From positions 1 through 34,177 of IMG/VR virus record IMGVR_UViG_3300032213_003085: 34,177 nucleotides of DNA; one strand, written 5' to 3'. The stretch's first letter is position 1. Every line of letters begins with the position of its first letter. This stretch comes from a virus. The notes under the pieces were generated by a model that was not told the origin of the DNA, ran no database searches, and saw only the letters and a program-made list of their open reading frames with translations. The position numbers and the translations under genes were made by a program. This document shows, one piece after another, positions 13,342 through 21,797 of the stretch.

Positions 13342-13642
13342 TGACATCGATCAAATCATCTTGCGTGTGAATTTCGCGCTGCGTGCCATCGGAATAAATC
13401 ACCGGATAACCTTTGCGTCCGCAATCGTTCTCATAAAGCCACCAATAGAACCAACCATTGATGTCGATCAATTTCAGCATGTTTTCAAAGCTCTGCCAGA
13501 TCGCCTCGTAAAGCGGCCCATTTTGATCCATCGCGCCAATGTTGCAGGCTGCGTGCGTGGTTTCACTGATTTTCTCATAAGCTTCCTGGGCGATTTTGAG
13601 TCGGCCCAAAAGCTCCTCGCGTGTGTGTTGGTTTGTTGTCAT
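13322..13642 (-). CDS. Hypothetical protein, 106 aa
   Basis: Starts MTTNQHTREELLGRLK with an N-terminal helix, then a tryptophan/tyrosine-rich centre (INGWFYWWLYENDCG). No family is recognised. An in-frame extension to 13702 is not used, since it overlaps the upstream gene. Being the last minus-strand gene before the convergent regulator, it could belong to the end of the late operon or be a separate unit. Confidence 0.6.
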   Translation of the reverse strand: MTTNQHTREELLGRLKIAQEAYEKISETTHAACNIGAMDQNGPLYEAIWQSFENMLKLIDINGWFYWWLYENDCGRKGYPVIYSDGTQREIHTQDDLIDVITDELE

Positions 13643-13661
13643 GTTAGGACAAGTGGTTGTG

Positions 13662-13892
13662 TTAATTATTGTTTTCTTGCGAGCGAAAAGAGATTTTTTC
13701 ATTCAACGATTCACGGCGAGCCTTACACCCTCCGCAGTTTTGCACATCGGTGCCAAATGCCGCATCGATGGTTCGGGCGATTGGTTGCGCGATCATGGCG
13801 ACCACATCACCTAGGCCTTTAATTGTGGATTTGCTAGGCAAAATGATTTTGTCACTAACCTTCACACTTACTGTTTTGATTTCGTTTATCAT
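13662..13892 (-). CDS. Small phage protein with CGGC motif, 76 aa
   Basis: Contains AQPIARTIDAAFGTDVQNCG followed by GCKARRESLN. The C53-G-G-C56 pair followed by KxRRExLN recalls a widespread family of short uncharacterised phage proteins; this is from memory of the pattern. A role at the tail or in metal binding is possible. The start overlaps the stop of the 403-aa gene as ATGA, so it is expressed with the distal tail genes. Confidence 0.65.
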   Translation of the reverse strand: MINEIKTVSVKVSDKIILPSKSTIKGLGDVVAMIAQPIARTIDAAFGTDVQNCGGCKARRESLNEKISFRSQENNN

Positions 13893-15100
13893 TCCTCTGC
13901 ATCTAAGACTCCATCTTGGTCGATGTCTGCCGTGTTAAAAATGTTTTCTGGCGCTGTAAATTTTTGACCGTATTGCGAGCGGTAACATAAAATTTTTACG
14001 TTTCTCAATTCATATTGACCAGTGAAATAGAATCGGTTTTCATTGTCAGGATCTCCTACCAAGTCAGGAAAAAGGTTTTGCCACGGGGATTTGCGAGATT
14101 CTTGATTAAGTCGATTGGTGTAATCATCTGGATCGGAAAAATCGCAATCACCTAGCGCCACACCCTGCCACTCCCATGTTTTTGCTGTGATCGTAGGCAT
14201 ATCAGGCGGGGGATTGCTTACTGGATCAAAAGCTTCTATTTCGCCCTCTGACATCGATGCCGAGTTTAACCATTCGAGATACGATTCACTAAAAAAAACT
14301 TCATCCCATTCGATTCTATAGTAACTGCCTGGATGGCACGGGGGCACAGTCCAACAATATTTCGACAAATAACCCCTTCCTTGTGAATTGCACTCTCCGC
14401 ACTCATACTGCACTCGTAGCCCTGATGAATCAAAGAATAAATTGTCAGGAGCGTCATTGTGACGATCAAACATTTCGGCGCAGTCAATCTGATTGGAATA
14501 ACCAAAATTCTCCGGCACAGTAACCCATGCATTGGGAAAAGATACACCATAAACACTGTTATTAAAAGTCGTGTATGTGTCAGGCCTATACACTGTAATC
14601 GATCCTCCAAACCGATTATCAGTAATTGTCCACATCGGGAATGATGGCCCTGGCAAAATAGGAGCTGGAGGCGGACCAGTCCACCGAGGGTCTGGCATTC
14701 CCGCCATGTCAGAAAGAACACCAAGGATCGAACCAACAGAACCCTCGTAGCGCTCGAACGTGCCAGAGCAGACAAAAGTTTTTGATAGAGTTGATGACGC
14801 GTAACAATCTCTTACTGGCTCATCTTCAAACGAATTTGTCTCTAGCAATGTGAAATTTGCAACATTTCCAAACCCGCCAGACACATTGTTGCCAATAACA
14901 GTCCTGCCGACAGTAAAAGTGTCATAAACCCCTTCACATTCGATGCCAGCAGCGTCGAATGTAAAGGCGTTGACCGCAACGCAAGCCTCACGCATAGTTA
15001 CGATCGGGCTTTCGCAGCCAGGCATAGGGCAACAACCGCAATCAGCAAGGCGCTCATTCCACGTTTGCAAGTCATCAATTGCTGGATGGTAATCGCTCAT
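13889..15100 (-). CDS. Distal tail protein candidate with C-terminal EF-hand loop, 403 aa
   Basis: A cysteine-rich protein. The N-terminus holds CGCCPMPGC (about residues 21-29), and further pairs include CGEC. Much of the rest is aromatic and beta-rich, as in tail-tip or receptor-binding proteins. The last 12 residues, DIDQDGVLDAEE, match a complete calcium-binding EF-hand loop (acidic at 1, 3, 5, 9 and 12; glycine at 6). It is coupled by ATGA overlaps to genes on both sides in the distal part of the tail cluster. Base composition is more AT-rich than in neighbours by eye, which may indicate recent acquisition. The exact role is unknown. Confidence 0.6.
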   Translation of the reverse strand: MSDYHPAIDDLQTWNERLADCGCCPMPGCESPIVTMREACVAVNAFTFDAAGIECEGVYDTFTVGRTVIGNNVSGGFGNVANFTLLETNSFEDEPVRDCYASSTLSKTFVCSGTFERYEGSVGSILGVLSDMAGMPDPRWTGPPPAPILPGPSFPMWTITDNRFGGSITVYRPDTYTTFNNSVYGVSFPNAWVTVPENFGYSNQIDCAEMFDRHNDAPDNLFFDSSGLRVQYECGECNSQGRGYLSKYCWTVPPCHPGSYYRIEWDEVFFSESYLEWLNSASMSEGEIEAFDPVSNPPPDMPTITAKTWEWQGVALGDCDFSDPDDYTNRLNQESRKSPWQNLFPDLVGDPDNENRFYFTGQYELRNVKILCYRSQYGQKFTAPENIFNTADIDQDGVLDAEE

Positions 15101-15717
15101 GGCGCGTGGCTGATGCTGCCGGGGCAGTGGTAAATGGTTTTGTCACCGCACTTTGCCGCGACAAATCGCCCATCGCGAATTTCACCTAAATTAATGTAGA
15201 CAATACCATCTGGATCAAGATTTTTAGGGATTTTATTGTCAGGCGGGTTCATGTTTGGCGAAACATATTCTGTAGTGATATCACCCAATGACAAAACGCC
15301 TGGCATTAAAACATCATCAGCTGTGACCGCCGTAAAATTTACGACAAGAAAAAGCCTTGTGCCGTTTGGTTTGGGCTCGTTTGCTAGAGTCAGCAATTCA
15401 AGCTCAATATCTTCAACCGTTGTATTTGTCGCGCCACCTGTTACGATGCCACCCGTTAGCACATCAATCGGATCACCTTCGCCTTCCGCAGGCTTTGTGT
15501 AGGTCTTAAAAAATGGAAAACAACTTGGCTCACTTACAGATGAAGTAGGAAAGCCAGGGCGCAAGCGAAAATGCGTTTCCTTGCCGCGACGGGTCACGAT
15601 GAAATCTTTCTGATCAGGCACAACGACTTTTTCTGCCGCTTTGCGAAGATGCTCATAGACTTCGGGCGACAGAAACAAGGCTTTTTTATCTCTCGGAGCT
15701 GGAGGCAAATCTTTCAT
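15097..15717 (-). CDS. Distal tail-associated protein, 206 aa, unknown
   Basis: Starts MKDLPPAPRDKKALFLS. Residues 15-60 look like a small helical head, and the rest is beta-rich with glycine/threonine turns (LTGGIVTGGATNTT), as in virion accessory proteins. No family is recognised. It lies directly before the EF-hand protein with an ATGA overlap and 3 bp after the 253-aa gene, so all three are probably translated together. Confidence 0.6.
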   Translation of the reverse strand: MKDLPPAPRDKKALFLSPEVYEHLRKAAEKVVVPDQKDFIVTRRGKETHFRLRPGFPTSSVSEPSCFPFFKTYTKPAEGEGDPIDVLTGGIVTGGATNTTVEDIELELLTLANEPKPNGTRLFLVVNFTAVTADDVLMPGVLSLGDITTEYVSPNMNPPDNKIPKNLDPDGIVYINLGEIRDGRFVAAKCGDKTIYHCPGSISHAP

Positions 15718-15720
15718 CGT

Positions 15721-16482
15721 TTAATCAGGTTGCGCGGCTTGCACGTAATCGTAGGTATCGACCACTTTCCAAAGCTTGCCAGGAATGATGATCGAAATTT
15801 TGCGGTCAGACAAAAACCATCCGGTGGGGTGATTCGAACGCAACGGTTCATTGTATCCAGTCCATTGGTATGGCGGCACGTTTGGCGCGAAAGGTGGACC
15901 CATGCCCGTGCCGATTTCCGCTGTGTCAGGCTCGGTTTTGGTGAAATAGGTATCCGTCAACGAAACAGTGGGATCATTGATGTTCCATCGCTCCGCCGCG
16001 CCGGAAGGCGTAACGATCGTGACATACTCCACATCACCATTGGCATCGAGCTTAGGCACCCGACGGCGAACTTCGACAGGATCGCCTGTGGCGGGGTCGA
16101 TGCCTTCACCTGGGCTGATTTCGATAATCGTTTTCTCAATCGGTCCAATGCTGATCGATTGCCCAAATGCCGAAATTTCGCGCAATGTTCGATTCTCGAT
16201 GGCATCGCTCAGAAAGCCGACAATCGACACCGTGACGACGGCCAGCGCCGAGCCTTCGCGTCGAATGCGATAGCGTTGCACCCAGAACTCGCCAGGGATT
16301 TCGGAGTTCGTGACAAGCTCATTTTTCTGCAAACCCAGCGCCGTCAAACCAGGCTTGTAAAGCGGCCATGCCGTCAAGACATCGACCGTTCCTTCATCGA
16401 GCGCTCCCAAATCGCCATCGTCGATTTCAAGCGAATCTTCCATGATTTGCGGGACAGCGCCCCATAGCAGTTCTGAGTTCAT
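15721..16482 (-). CDS. Tail-associated protein, 253 aa, unknown
   Basis: Starts MNSELLWGAVPQIMED. Beta-rich, with the acidic segment SLEIDDGDLGALDEGTVDV near the start. No family is recognised. It begins at an ATGA overlap with the frameshift product T, the position where lambda has its tape measure; here that gene is elsewhere. A baseplate or tail-tip role is inferred from position. Confidence 0.6.
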   Translation of the reverse strand: MNSELLWGAVPQIMEDSLEIDDGDLGALDEGTVDVLTAWPLYKPGLTALGLQKNELVTNSEIPGEFWVQRYRIRREGSALAVVTVSIVGFLSDAIENRTLREISAFGQSISIGPIEKTIIEISPGEGIDPATGDPVEVRRRVPKLDANGDVEYVTIVTPSGAAERWNINDPTVSLTDTYFTKTEPDTAEIGTGMGPPFAPNVPPYQWTGYNEPLRSNHPTGWFLSDRKISIIIPGKLWKVVDTYDYVQAAQPD

Positions 16483-16685
16483 TTCATTTCGTATTTCTTG
16501 CGGATTTCTTCAAACGTTTCATCTTCTTTCTGAAACACCTGCGGCCATGTCGTGCGCTCGCCTTCGTGGATGCGCTGTGCGTGGTAGTAGGCCCAGCCAC
16601 GGGACAAAGGGAGCTCCCAACGAATGAAATGCTCCGTCCATCCCGTAGCACGCGCCACAGTCGTCACATACAGGGATTCTTCCAC
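16479..16685 (-). CDS. Tail assembly chaperone extension (T-like), reached by -1 frameshift
   Basis: A 68-codon frame starting at a GTG, overlapping the end of the 160-aa gene. The -1 frame stays open upstream to the GGGAAAG slippery site at 16700-16706, so slippage there would fuse the 160-aa protein to this segment, ending TFEEIRKKYEMK. This is the lambda G/GT arrangement, in which the GT fusion binds the tape measure and recruits tube subunits. Independent GTG initiation cannot be excluded. Confidence 0.7.
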   Translation of the reverse strand: MEESLYVTTVARATGWTEHFIRWELPLSRGWAYYHAQRIHEGERTTWPQVFQKEDETFEEIRKKYEMK

Positions 16686-16706
16686 AGGGATGGCAAAGAC
16701 TTTCCC
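16638..16706 (-). promoter_or_regulatory. Programmed -1 frameshift signal
   Basis: The heptamer G-GGA-AAG is in the correct X-XXY-YYZ register of the 160-aa gene (codons CCG GGA AAG) and is the same heptamer as in lambda G/GT. After a 6-nt spacer (TCTTTG), CCATCCC can pair with GGGATGG 42 nt downstream (16687-16693 with 16638-16644), a possible stimulatory stem. Confidence 0.75.
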
Positions 16707-17146
16707 GGCGCATCGACAGCGTAATCGGGATCCACATCAGGCGCATGACGATTGATTCCCGCATTGTTCCAGATCTTCAATCCCGTGAGCGTGAGCGGCG
16801 CGAGGTCGGACATCTCCAAATTCCCATTAGCCCACACGTCACACGCCGCTTGCATCGCGCCAAAGCCTTCGTAGCGCAGTTGCTCCAGCTGCTCGGGATT
16901 AACGAGCGACAGCCACACAAGGCGAATCGCATCTTCAAGGAACGCATCGTGATGCACCTCCAACATGGTCGATAGTGACGGCAAGCGCAGAGCGCCACGC
17001 CACGCCAAAAACAAGGCCCTGCGGGCAACAGAAAACGGCATCAGCTTCTGCGTTCGCCAATCGCCAGGGGCGGATTGAAAAGCTTCCTCACGCTCGACCA
17101 ATGGCGGCCCTTGCACTTCTTCGGTATCTTCGATGATTTCTGACAT
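16664..17146 (-). CDS. Tail assembly chaperone (G-like), 160 aa
   Basis: Starts MSEIIEDTEEVQGPPLVE. Acidic at the start, then helical with several hydrophobic segments. Its last codons hold the GGGAAAG slippery site that gives a longer fusion. By analogy to lambda gpG it is a cytoplasmic chaperone for the tape-measure protein and is not in the virion. The leader is AACTACT directly before ATG, without Shine-Dalgarno. Assignment rests mainly on the frameshift arrangement and location among tail genes, not on sequence similarity. Confidence 0.7.
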   Translation of the reverse strand: MSEIIEDTEEVQGPPLVEREEAFQSAPGDWRTQKLMPFSVARRALFLAWRGALRLPSLSTMLEVHHDAFLEDAIRLVWLSLVNPEQLEQLRYEGFGAMQAACDVWANGNLEMSDLAPLTLTGLKIWNNAGINRHAPDVDPDYAVDAPGKSLPSLWKNPCM

Positions 17147-17167
17147 AGTAGTTAGTTTGGTGAAATA

Positions 17168-17914
17168 TTATCGACCCTTCAAAAAGGTCTCTGCTTTGTC
17201 CCATGTTTTGCCACTGGCATTCGCTGGGATGACAATTTGGCGAGTGGTGTGTTCCTTGCGCAAGAGCAAGCGACCAATCAACTGATTGACCGAGCCGATA
17301 AGGACATCGCGATTTTGCAGGAAGGCCAGCGATAAACAAAAGGCCGAGTCAGGCGCGAAGGTTTCGGGGCAATCGCGCCACTGTCTAACCAGATCGGTCG
17401 CCAGCCCTTCGCTGCCGCGATACTCGACGTAAAACAGCGAATAACGGGGATCGGTGGGGCTCGATTCCATCGCCAAGAGCCGATGACCCGCCGTCATCAG
17501 CGCGAGCGCCGTGCGGATGTTCGATGTCTTGAAAACGCCTGTTTTCGCCGCCGCAATGCCTGGCAAACCCTTGCCATCGGCATGCTGAAGCGCGTGCATG
17601 TTGGTGTCGATGATTGGCGACAGAATCAAACCCAGCGAGGGATTTTTCATGAATCGAACCAGCGCTTGACGGTTCTCACTGGCGACCATTTGACGCATAA
17701 ACGGATGTGTGATCGGCAGTGATTTTTCCCGAATCGCCACGCGCAATTTGGCAACCGATTGCGGCGGACCGCCAGCGGGATCGACCCACTTGGGGCCGAG
17801 AAGATAATGCACTCGGGTTTCTCCCGTGAGCGTGAGTGTCGTTTTTTCCGGCACCACTTGCACTTGCAGCGCAATCAATGCCGCTGCGGTTTCGTTATCT
17901 CTTTCGATGATCAT
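17168..17914 (-). CDS. Hypothetical tail-region protein, 248 aa
   Basis: Starts MIIERDNETAAALIAL. Mixed alpha/beta with no obvious motif. It follows the tube gene after a terminator and precedes the G-like chaperone by 21 bp. The terminator upstream suggests lower expression than the tube. It may be a tail assembly or minor virion protein; I do not recognise it. Confidence 0.6.
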   Translation of the reverse strand: MIIERDNETAAALIALQVQVVPEKTTLTLTGETRVHYLLGPKWVDPAGGPPQSVAKLRVAIREKSLPITHPFMRQMVASENRQALVRFMKNPSLGLILSPIIDTNMHALQHADGKGLPGIAAAKTGVFKTSNIRTALALMTAGHRLLAMESSPTDPRYSLFYVEYRGSEGLATDLVRQWRDCPETFAPDSAFCLSLAFLQNRDVLIGSVNQLIGRLLLRKEHTTRQIVIPANASGKTWDKAETFLKGR

Positions 17915-17942
17915 ATTAGTTCAAAAAGGGGTGATGTAAGGC

Positions 17943-17975
17943 AAAAGGCCTGCCGCGAACATCTCACGACAGGCC
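17943..17975 (-). terminator. Intrinsic terminator after the tail-tube gene
   Basis: GGCCTG (17947-17952) pairs with CAGGCC (17970-17975), with inner CG pairs, and TTTT follows on the minus strand (plus-strand AAAA at 17943-17946). It lies 17 bp past the tube-gene stop, as expected behind a highly expressed structural gene. Confidence 0.65.
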
Positions 17976-17991
17976 ATGCATGACAAGAAAA

Positions 17992-18417
17992 TTACGCGAT
18001 TTCCTGATAAGATCCAGTTTCAATGAAGGGGTATTGCACCACATCGAATTTCGTTTCCGCTGGATCTTCGCCGTTAAACGTGTCTTCGGGCTCTTCGTGG
18101 ATCAACACGCCAATCGAAGGATCGAAGCCGCGATATTCATCAGCGAAGTTCAAAAGGCCACCGCTACCGATACCCACACCGGGGTGCAAGTAACCAATGC
18201 CAGAACCGCCAACACCGGGCGCAGCACGCAGGCCGGTAAAGCTGAAGGTGATCAGCGGATTAACAAAGCGAGCGCCAAAAACGGCACCTTTGCCGTTCAT
18301 GTAAAGCTTCTTCGTGCGAGTCGGCTTGATGGTCAGCGACTTCACGGCAAAACCCACTTCATCGAGCAGCGATGTTTCAGGCAAGTCACCCCACTGGAGA
18401 ATGGAAATATTATTCAT
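17992..18417 (-). CDS. Major tail (tube) protein candidate, 141 aa
   Basis: Starts MNNISILQWGDLPETS. Beta-rich with glycine turns (APGVGGSGIGYLHPGVG), of a length typical for tail-tube subunits. It sits between the tail-terminator-like gene and the G/GT chaperones and is followed by a terminator, both common for tube genes. An alternative start at 18453 (MPLSDFDILRFS) would overlap the upstream gene by 14 bp. The 18417 start is preferred because TTTTGACA lies 14 nt before it, as for several other late genes. Similarity to lambda gpV was not tested. Confidence 0.6.
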   Translation of the reverse strand: MNNISILQWGDLPETSLLDEVGFAVKSLTIKPTRTKKLYMNGKGAVFGARFVNPLITFSFTGLRAAPGVGGSGIGYLHPGVGIGSGGLLNFADEYRGFDPSIGVLIHEEPEDTFNGEDPAETKFDVVQYPFIETGSYQEIA

Positions 18418-18431
18418 CGAAAAGCGCAGAA

Positions 18432-18439
18432 TGTCAAAA
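18432..18439 (-). promoter_or_regulatory. TTTTGACA motif before the tube gene
   Basis: Fourteen nucleotides lie between this motif and the ATG. It is one of five late genes with TTTGAC(A/T) at 13-16 nt from the start. Confidence 0.4.
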
Positions 18440-18862
18440 TCACTCAGGGGCATTGATGCCAATATGGCACTTGCCCGCAACCTGATCCACCACCGTTCGG
18501 TCATCGATCTTCATGGGCGGCATGCCGGTCACATACCAATGCAGCAAAACTTTCGGCGCGGGGATTTTCGTGCGCAGCACATCCGTGAAGGCCTGCGAGT
18601 TCAAATGCGCCTCCAGCCTCTCCAACACCTCGGGAGCGCCAGCCGTGACGATATCGGGATCGGTGTAAAGCGTGACCTCCCACATGACCTGTCGAAGACT
18701 GTGTCGCGTGACGTTTGTTACTCCAGCATCGGCCACGACAAGGCACGGTGTATTTAGCGGACGGGTGTCGAACTGCGATCGATACTCCAACCCCTCAAAG
18801 CCCGCAGGCAGTGAGGGAATGGGCAATTCATTGAGGGCTAAGGAAATAGGTTCTGCAATCAT
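18440..18862 (-). CDS. Tail terminator / completion protein candidate, 140 aa
   Basis: Starts MIAEPISLALNELPIP. The layout resembles gpU-type and HK97-gp10-neighbour minor tail proteins: a 'variable' N-terminal strand region, a central segment VMWEVTLYTDP, then a helix ERLEAHLNSQAF. Its ATG follows the tape-measure stop by a single base (TGATATG). The ATG is preferred over a TTG at 18877. Function is inferred from size, order and pattern. Confidence 0.55.
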   Translation of the reverse strand: MIAEPISLALNELPIPSLPAGFEGLEYRSQFDTRPLNTPCLVVADAGVTNVTRHSLRQVMWEVTLYTDPDIVTAGAPEVLERLEAHLNSQAFTDVLRTKIPAPKVLLHWYVTGMPPMKIDDRTVVDQVAGKCHIGINAPE

Positions 18863-18863
18863 A

Positions 18864-20630
18864 TCAAATGGTTCCAATGCTTTTCTGCCACAAGCGAAAG
18901 ATTTGATTCAGCACTTTCAATTGCGCCTGGTCGATGTCTTGGGTGTTCGTGACAACTTTCTGCGGCGACCCCATCCACGCTTGCGTGCGTTGCTGGAAAG
19001 CGTCGGCCTTGCGGGCAGCAGCGCCTTCGCCCCGCTGGAGCGTGCCAGGCGCTTCACCGGCTTTGTAGAGCCGAATCCGACCATCGTTTGCACGCTTGCC
19101 TGCGGCTTTTTCAAGGCCCTGCTCCAGCCGCTGTTTCTCGCGTGCCAGGGCAAGAGCTTTCTGCTCATCCAGACCCGTAGCGGCGGCGATGTTCTTGGCT
19201 TCCTGAGCCAGCGCAATACGGTTGCGGATCTCTTTCGCAATGGCATTCTGCCCTGCGGCCTGAGCGCGAAGAGCAAGGATTTCCCCCGTAACAGCGCGAA
19301 GACTCAATTCTTGCGATTTTCGTTTTTCCTCGGCGCGTGATTCTTCAACCGCTTGACGTTTTGCGGCCGCACGCGCTTTTTCAGCTTTTTGCATTTCTTG
19401 CTCAGCTTTCACTTGTGCCTGTGTCGCCAAGCGCTCTCTCTCCTGCAACTGCGCCAATTCTGTCGCTGTCGATTTTTGAATTTCCAATTCACGCGCTTTG
19501 CGCTCAGCTTCGGTCGACGCCTGACTAGCAGCACGCATCGCATCTTGGTATTGCTGTTTAGCCACAGCGGCATTTTCCATTGTCGCTTGTCGAATGGCTT
19601 GCGCAGTGGCTAAAGCTTCTTTGTCTTTGGCCAATCGCGCTTCTGCGGCAACTAGATTTGCCTGCGCATTACGAGCTTCACTACTCGACAAATCTTTATC
19701 AGAAGCTTCTTTACGAGCTTGCGCGGCATTGGCTTCAGCAAATGCCAAATTCCGTTCCATCTTCGTGATTTCAGCATCAATCTCTTGCGCAGCTTTTTGG
19801 AAAAATGATGCTGTGCTATCAGCTTGAACTTGCAAGCGATTGATCTCATCTGTTTGCAACTGAGAAAGCTTCCGCTGCAACTCAATTTCTTGCGTAAGGC
19901 GATTTTGAGCAAGTTGATTAAAAGCGTTTGCGCCTGAATTTTCAGCATTAGCCCCAGTTCCACCGGTCAATTTTTCTTCAGCGGCTGCGGCTTTGATTTT
20001 AGCCTGCAAGATTTGTTCTTCGAGAGCTTTTTGCTTTTGCAAGGCATCGATAGCATTTTGAGCCATTGAAATAGCTGGCGACTGATTTGTCGCATCTGCT
20101 TTTACCTGATTCGAAAATTGGATTTGGCTTGCTGCAAGTTGCTTTTGCACCTCCAAAGCAGCATTAGTTTCCTCAATTTTTTTGAGATTCTGCTTCAACA
20201 CATTGCCATATTCTTTTGCAGCATCGATGGCACCTTGGGTATCAGCGCTTGAATACAATTTTTTCAACGCAGGCCATGCGATGTTGGCCGCGAGCGCGAC
20301 AAGCGAAATAGCACCGGCAACGCCAGCGCCCATGCCCAGACCTTGGACGATGCCTGGAATGTTGTTGAGGATGCCTTTCAAGCCATACTGCGCGTCGTCG
20401 GCAAAGTAGGCCAACTGCAAGAGGCCCGTGCCGGTCGACTTTGCGGCGGGCTCAATGCCGCGGATGCTGTCGGCGGTTTTTTTCGCCGTGGCCTGCGCTT
20501 GGCTCATGCGCTTTTCAAGATCAGGAATGGTGTTGTTCGACACACCATCAAGCCCTTTCTGGGCCTTTTGCACCTCGGCAACAAACTCATTCGAATTGAG
20601 CGAAAACGATACGGAAATTTGGTCGGACAT
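18864..20630 (-). CDS. Tape-measure protein, 588 aa
   Basis: The N-terminal part has the segment YFADDAQYGLKGILNNIPGI (75-94), typical of tape-measure proteins, leading into a glycine-rich hydrophobic stretch to residue 119. About residues 150-480 are alanine/glutamate/lysine-rich coiled coil. Such proteins set tail length inside the tube; at about 0.15 nm per residue this one suggests a tail near 90 nm. It is short for a siphophage. Unusually it lies upstream of the tube and G/GT genes; in lambda it follows them. The leader is TTTTTTTT before ATG. Confidence 0.8.
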   Translation of the reverse strand: MSDQISVSFSLNSNEFVAEVQKAQKGLDGVSNNTIPDLEKRMSQAQATAKKTADSIRGIEPAAKSTGTGLLQLAYFADDAQYGLKGILNNIPGIVQGLGMGAGVAGAISLVALAANIAWPALKKLYSSADTQGAIDAAKEYGNVLKQNLKKIEETNAALEVQKQLAASQIQFSNQVKADATNQSPAISMAQNAIDALQKQKALEEQILQAKIKAAAAEEKLTGGTGANAENSGANAFNQLAQNRLTQEIELQRKLSQLQTDEINRLQVQADSTASFFQKAAQEIDAEITKMERNLAFAEANAAQARKEASDKDLSSSEARNAQANLVAAEARLAKDKEALATAQAIRQATMENAAVAKQQYQDAMRAASQASTEAERKARELEIQKSTATELAQLQERERLATQAQVKAEQEMQKAEKARAAAKRQAVEESRAEEKRKSQELSLRAVTGEILALRAQAAGQNAIAKEIRNRIALAQEAKNIAAATGLDEQKALALAREKQRLEQGLEKAAGKRANDGRIRLYKAGEAPGTLQRGEGAAARKADAFQQRTQAWMGSPQKVVTNTQDIDQAQLKVLNQIFRLWQKSIGTI

Positions 20631-20642
20631 AAAAAAAATTGG

Positions 20643-21467
20643 TTAAGCGGCCATGCGGGCGCGGGAGCGGATGATAGCAGAAATGGAATCGCGACACGCC
20701 TTACGAAATGCCTCATTTGCGGAATCCTGTGCCTTCGCACGATTCGCAGAAGAAAGCGCGTTATTGGCATGTCGCACGTTCGTGCTGACAGTGCATCTGG
20801 CGTGATTTCGCTGATGCGTCAAGCGCGAAGATCCAAGGCCCGCGTGTTGTCGGGCGACACGACGAATGTAATTGGGGAAAATCTCTTCCGATGTGCGCGT
20901 GCCATCGGCGCGGGTTACGGTCGACCGGACACGCCCCAAGGAACGCGCTGCTTGATACCAGCCTGCTTTGGCAAACCCGACAAGGTCTTGTTGCTGCTTG
21001 ATCAATGCGCGTTGCTGGGGCGCGGTTAGAAGAACGCGAGGCGTGTATCGTTTCGGCACGTGGGCATTTTTGCTCACGCGAGCGGCTTTCAACACGGAAA
21101 TGTCAGGCTGATTCGGCAGCGCAACAGAATTGAGGATGTCCAAGGCGCGCCGATGACTGCCTTTCTTGTGTGCGGCCCAGTATTGCTCAGCTTTCACGGG
21201 ATCGACACGACGCATCAAAAGATACACGCCGCTCGCTTGTTGTCGCGTGGTGAAGACTCGCGCCACCTCGGCGGCCACGGTGAGCTTGAACTGATTCGCC
21301 GTGACCTCGGAGAATCCGTAGGGCTGGGTGTGATAGCCCATGTTAATCGCGCAAGTGCGTGCGGCCTGCATGACGAGGCTGGGCAATTCGCGATTCAGCC
21401 GCTGCGCCATGCGCTCCCAGCGCGTGCGAATGACCTTGAAACCACTGCTTTTGATGGTGAACTTCAT
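20643..21467 (-). CDS. Tail completion / minor tail protein (gpZ-like), 274 aa
   Basis: Starts MKFTIKSSGFKVIRTRW and is highly basic with many arginines and glutamines. The N-terminal helix (MAQRLNRELPSLVMQAAR) recalls gpZ and HK97-gp10-like proteins that complete the tail. The C-terminal third is rich in Arg/Ala/Asn/Ser. It starts at an ATGA overlap with the connector gene and ends 12 bp before the tape measure. The position matches lambda Z, after FII; the family assignment is by order. Confidence 0.55.
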   Translation of the reverse strand: MKFTIKSSGFKVIRTRWERMAQRLNRELPSLVMQAARTCAINMGYHTQPYGFSEVTANQFKLTVAAEVARVFTTRQQASGVYLLMRRVDPVKAEQYWAAHKKGSHRRALDILNSVALPNQPDISVLKAARVSKNAHVPKRYTPRVLLTAPQQRALIKQQQDLVGFAKAGWYQAARSLGRVRSTVTRADGTRTSEEIFPNYIRRVARQHAGLGSSRLTHQRNHARCTVSTNVRHANNALSSANRAKAQDSANEAFRKACRDSISAIIRSRARMAA

Positions 21468-21784
21468 TTCTTACGCTCCAGAGTCAGACTCCACACGGGA
21501 TTTGTCGGGGTTTCGCCACCGATGGCGCGGATCTTCCACATGGTGCCATCGAACTTCACCAAAGAATGCATCGCCGGAGCGGTGGGCATGTTTTCTTTTC
21601 GGATGCGCACCACGTCTTGATCTTGCACTTCTTCGTAGCCTGGCACAAGGCCTACTTTTTCTCTGACACGACGTGGGCACTCGGCGGGGTATTCGATGCC
21701 GCCAATGATGACCGTGGCAGGCCACAGCGCTTCACCCACCTTCGCGGCGCGATTGGCAAATTTCGAAAGGGCACGCGGATTCAT
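21464..21784 (-). CDS. Head-tail connector protein (gpFII-like), 106 aa
   Basis: Starts MNPRALSKFANRAAKVG. The C-terminal half (HSLVKFDGTMWKIRAIGG and TPTNPVWSLTLERKK) is the beta-hairpin pattern of head-tail joining proteins such as gpFII. Size and place, after the capsid and before the Z-like gene, agree. It begins a new transcription segment downstream of a strong terminator, with TTTGACA 13 nt before ATG. Confidence 0.65.
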   Translation of the reverse strand: MNPRALSKFANRAAKVGEALWPATVIIGGIEYPAECPRRVREKVGLVPGYEEVQDQDVVRIRKENMPTAPAMHSLVKFDGTMWKIRAIGGETPTNPVWSLTLERKK

Positions 21785-21797
21785 GAACAGGCGGAAA

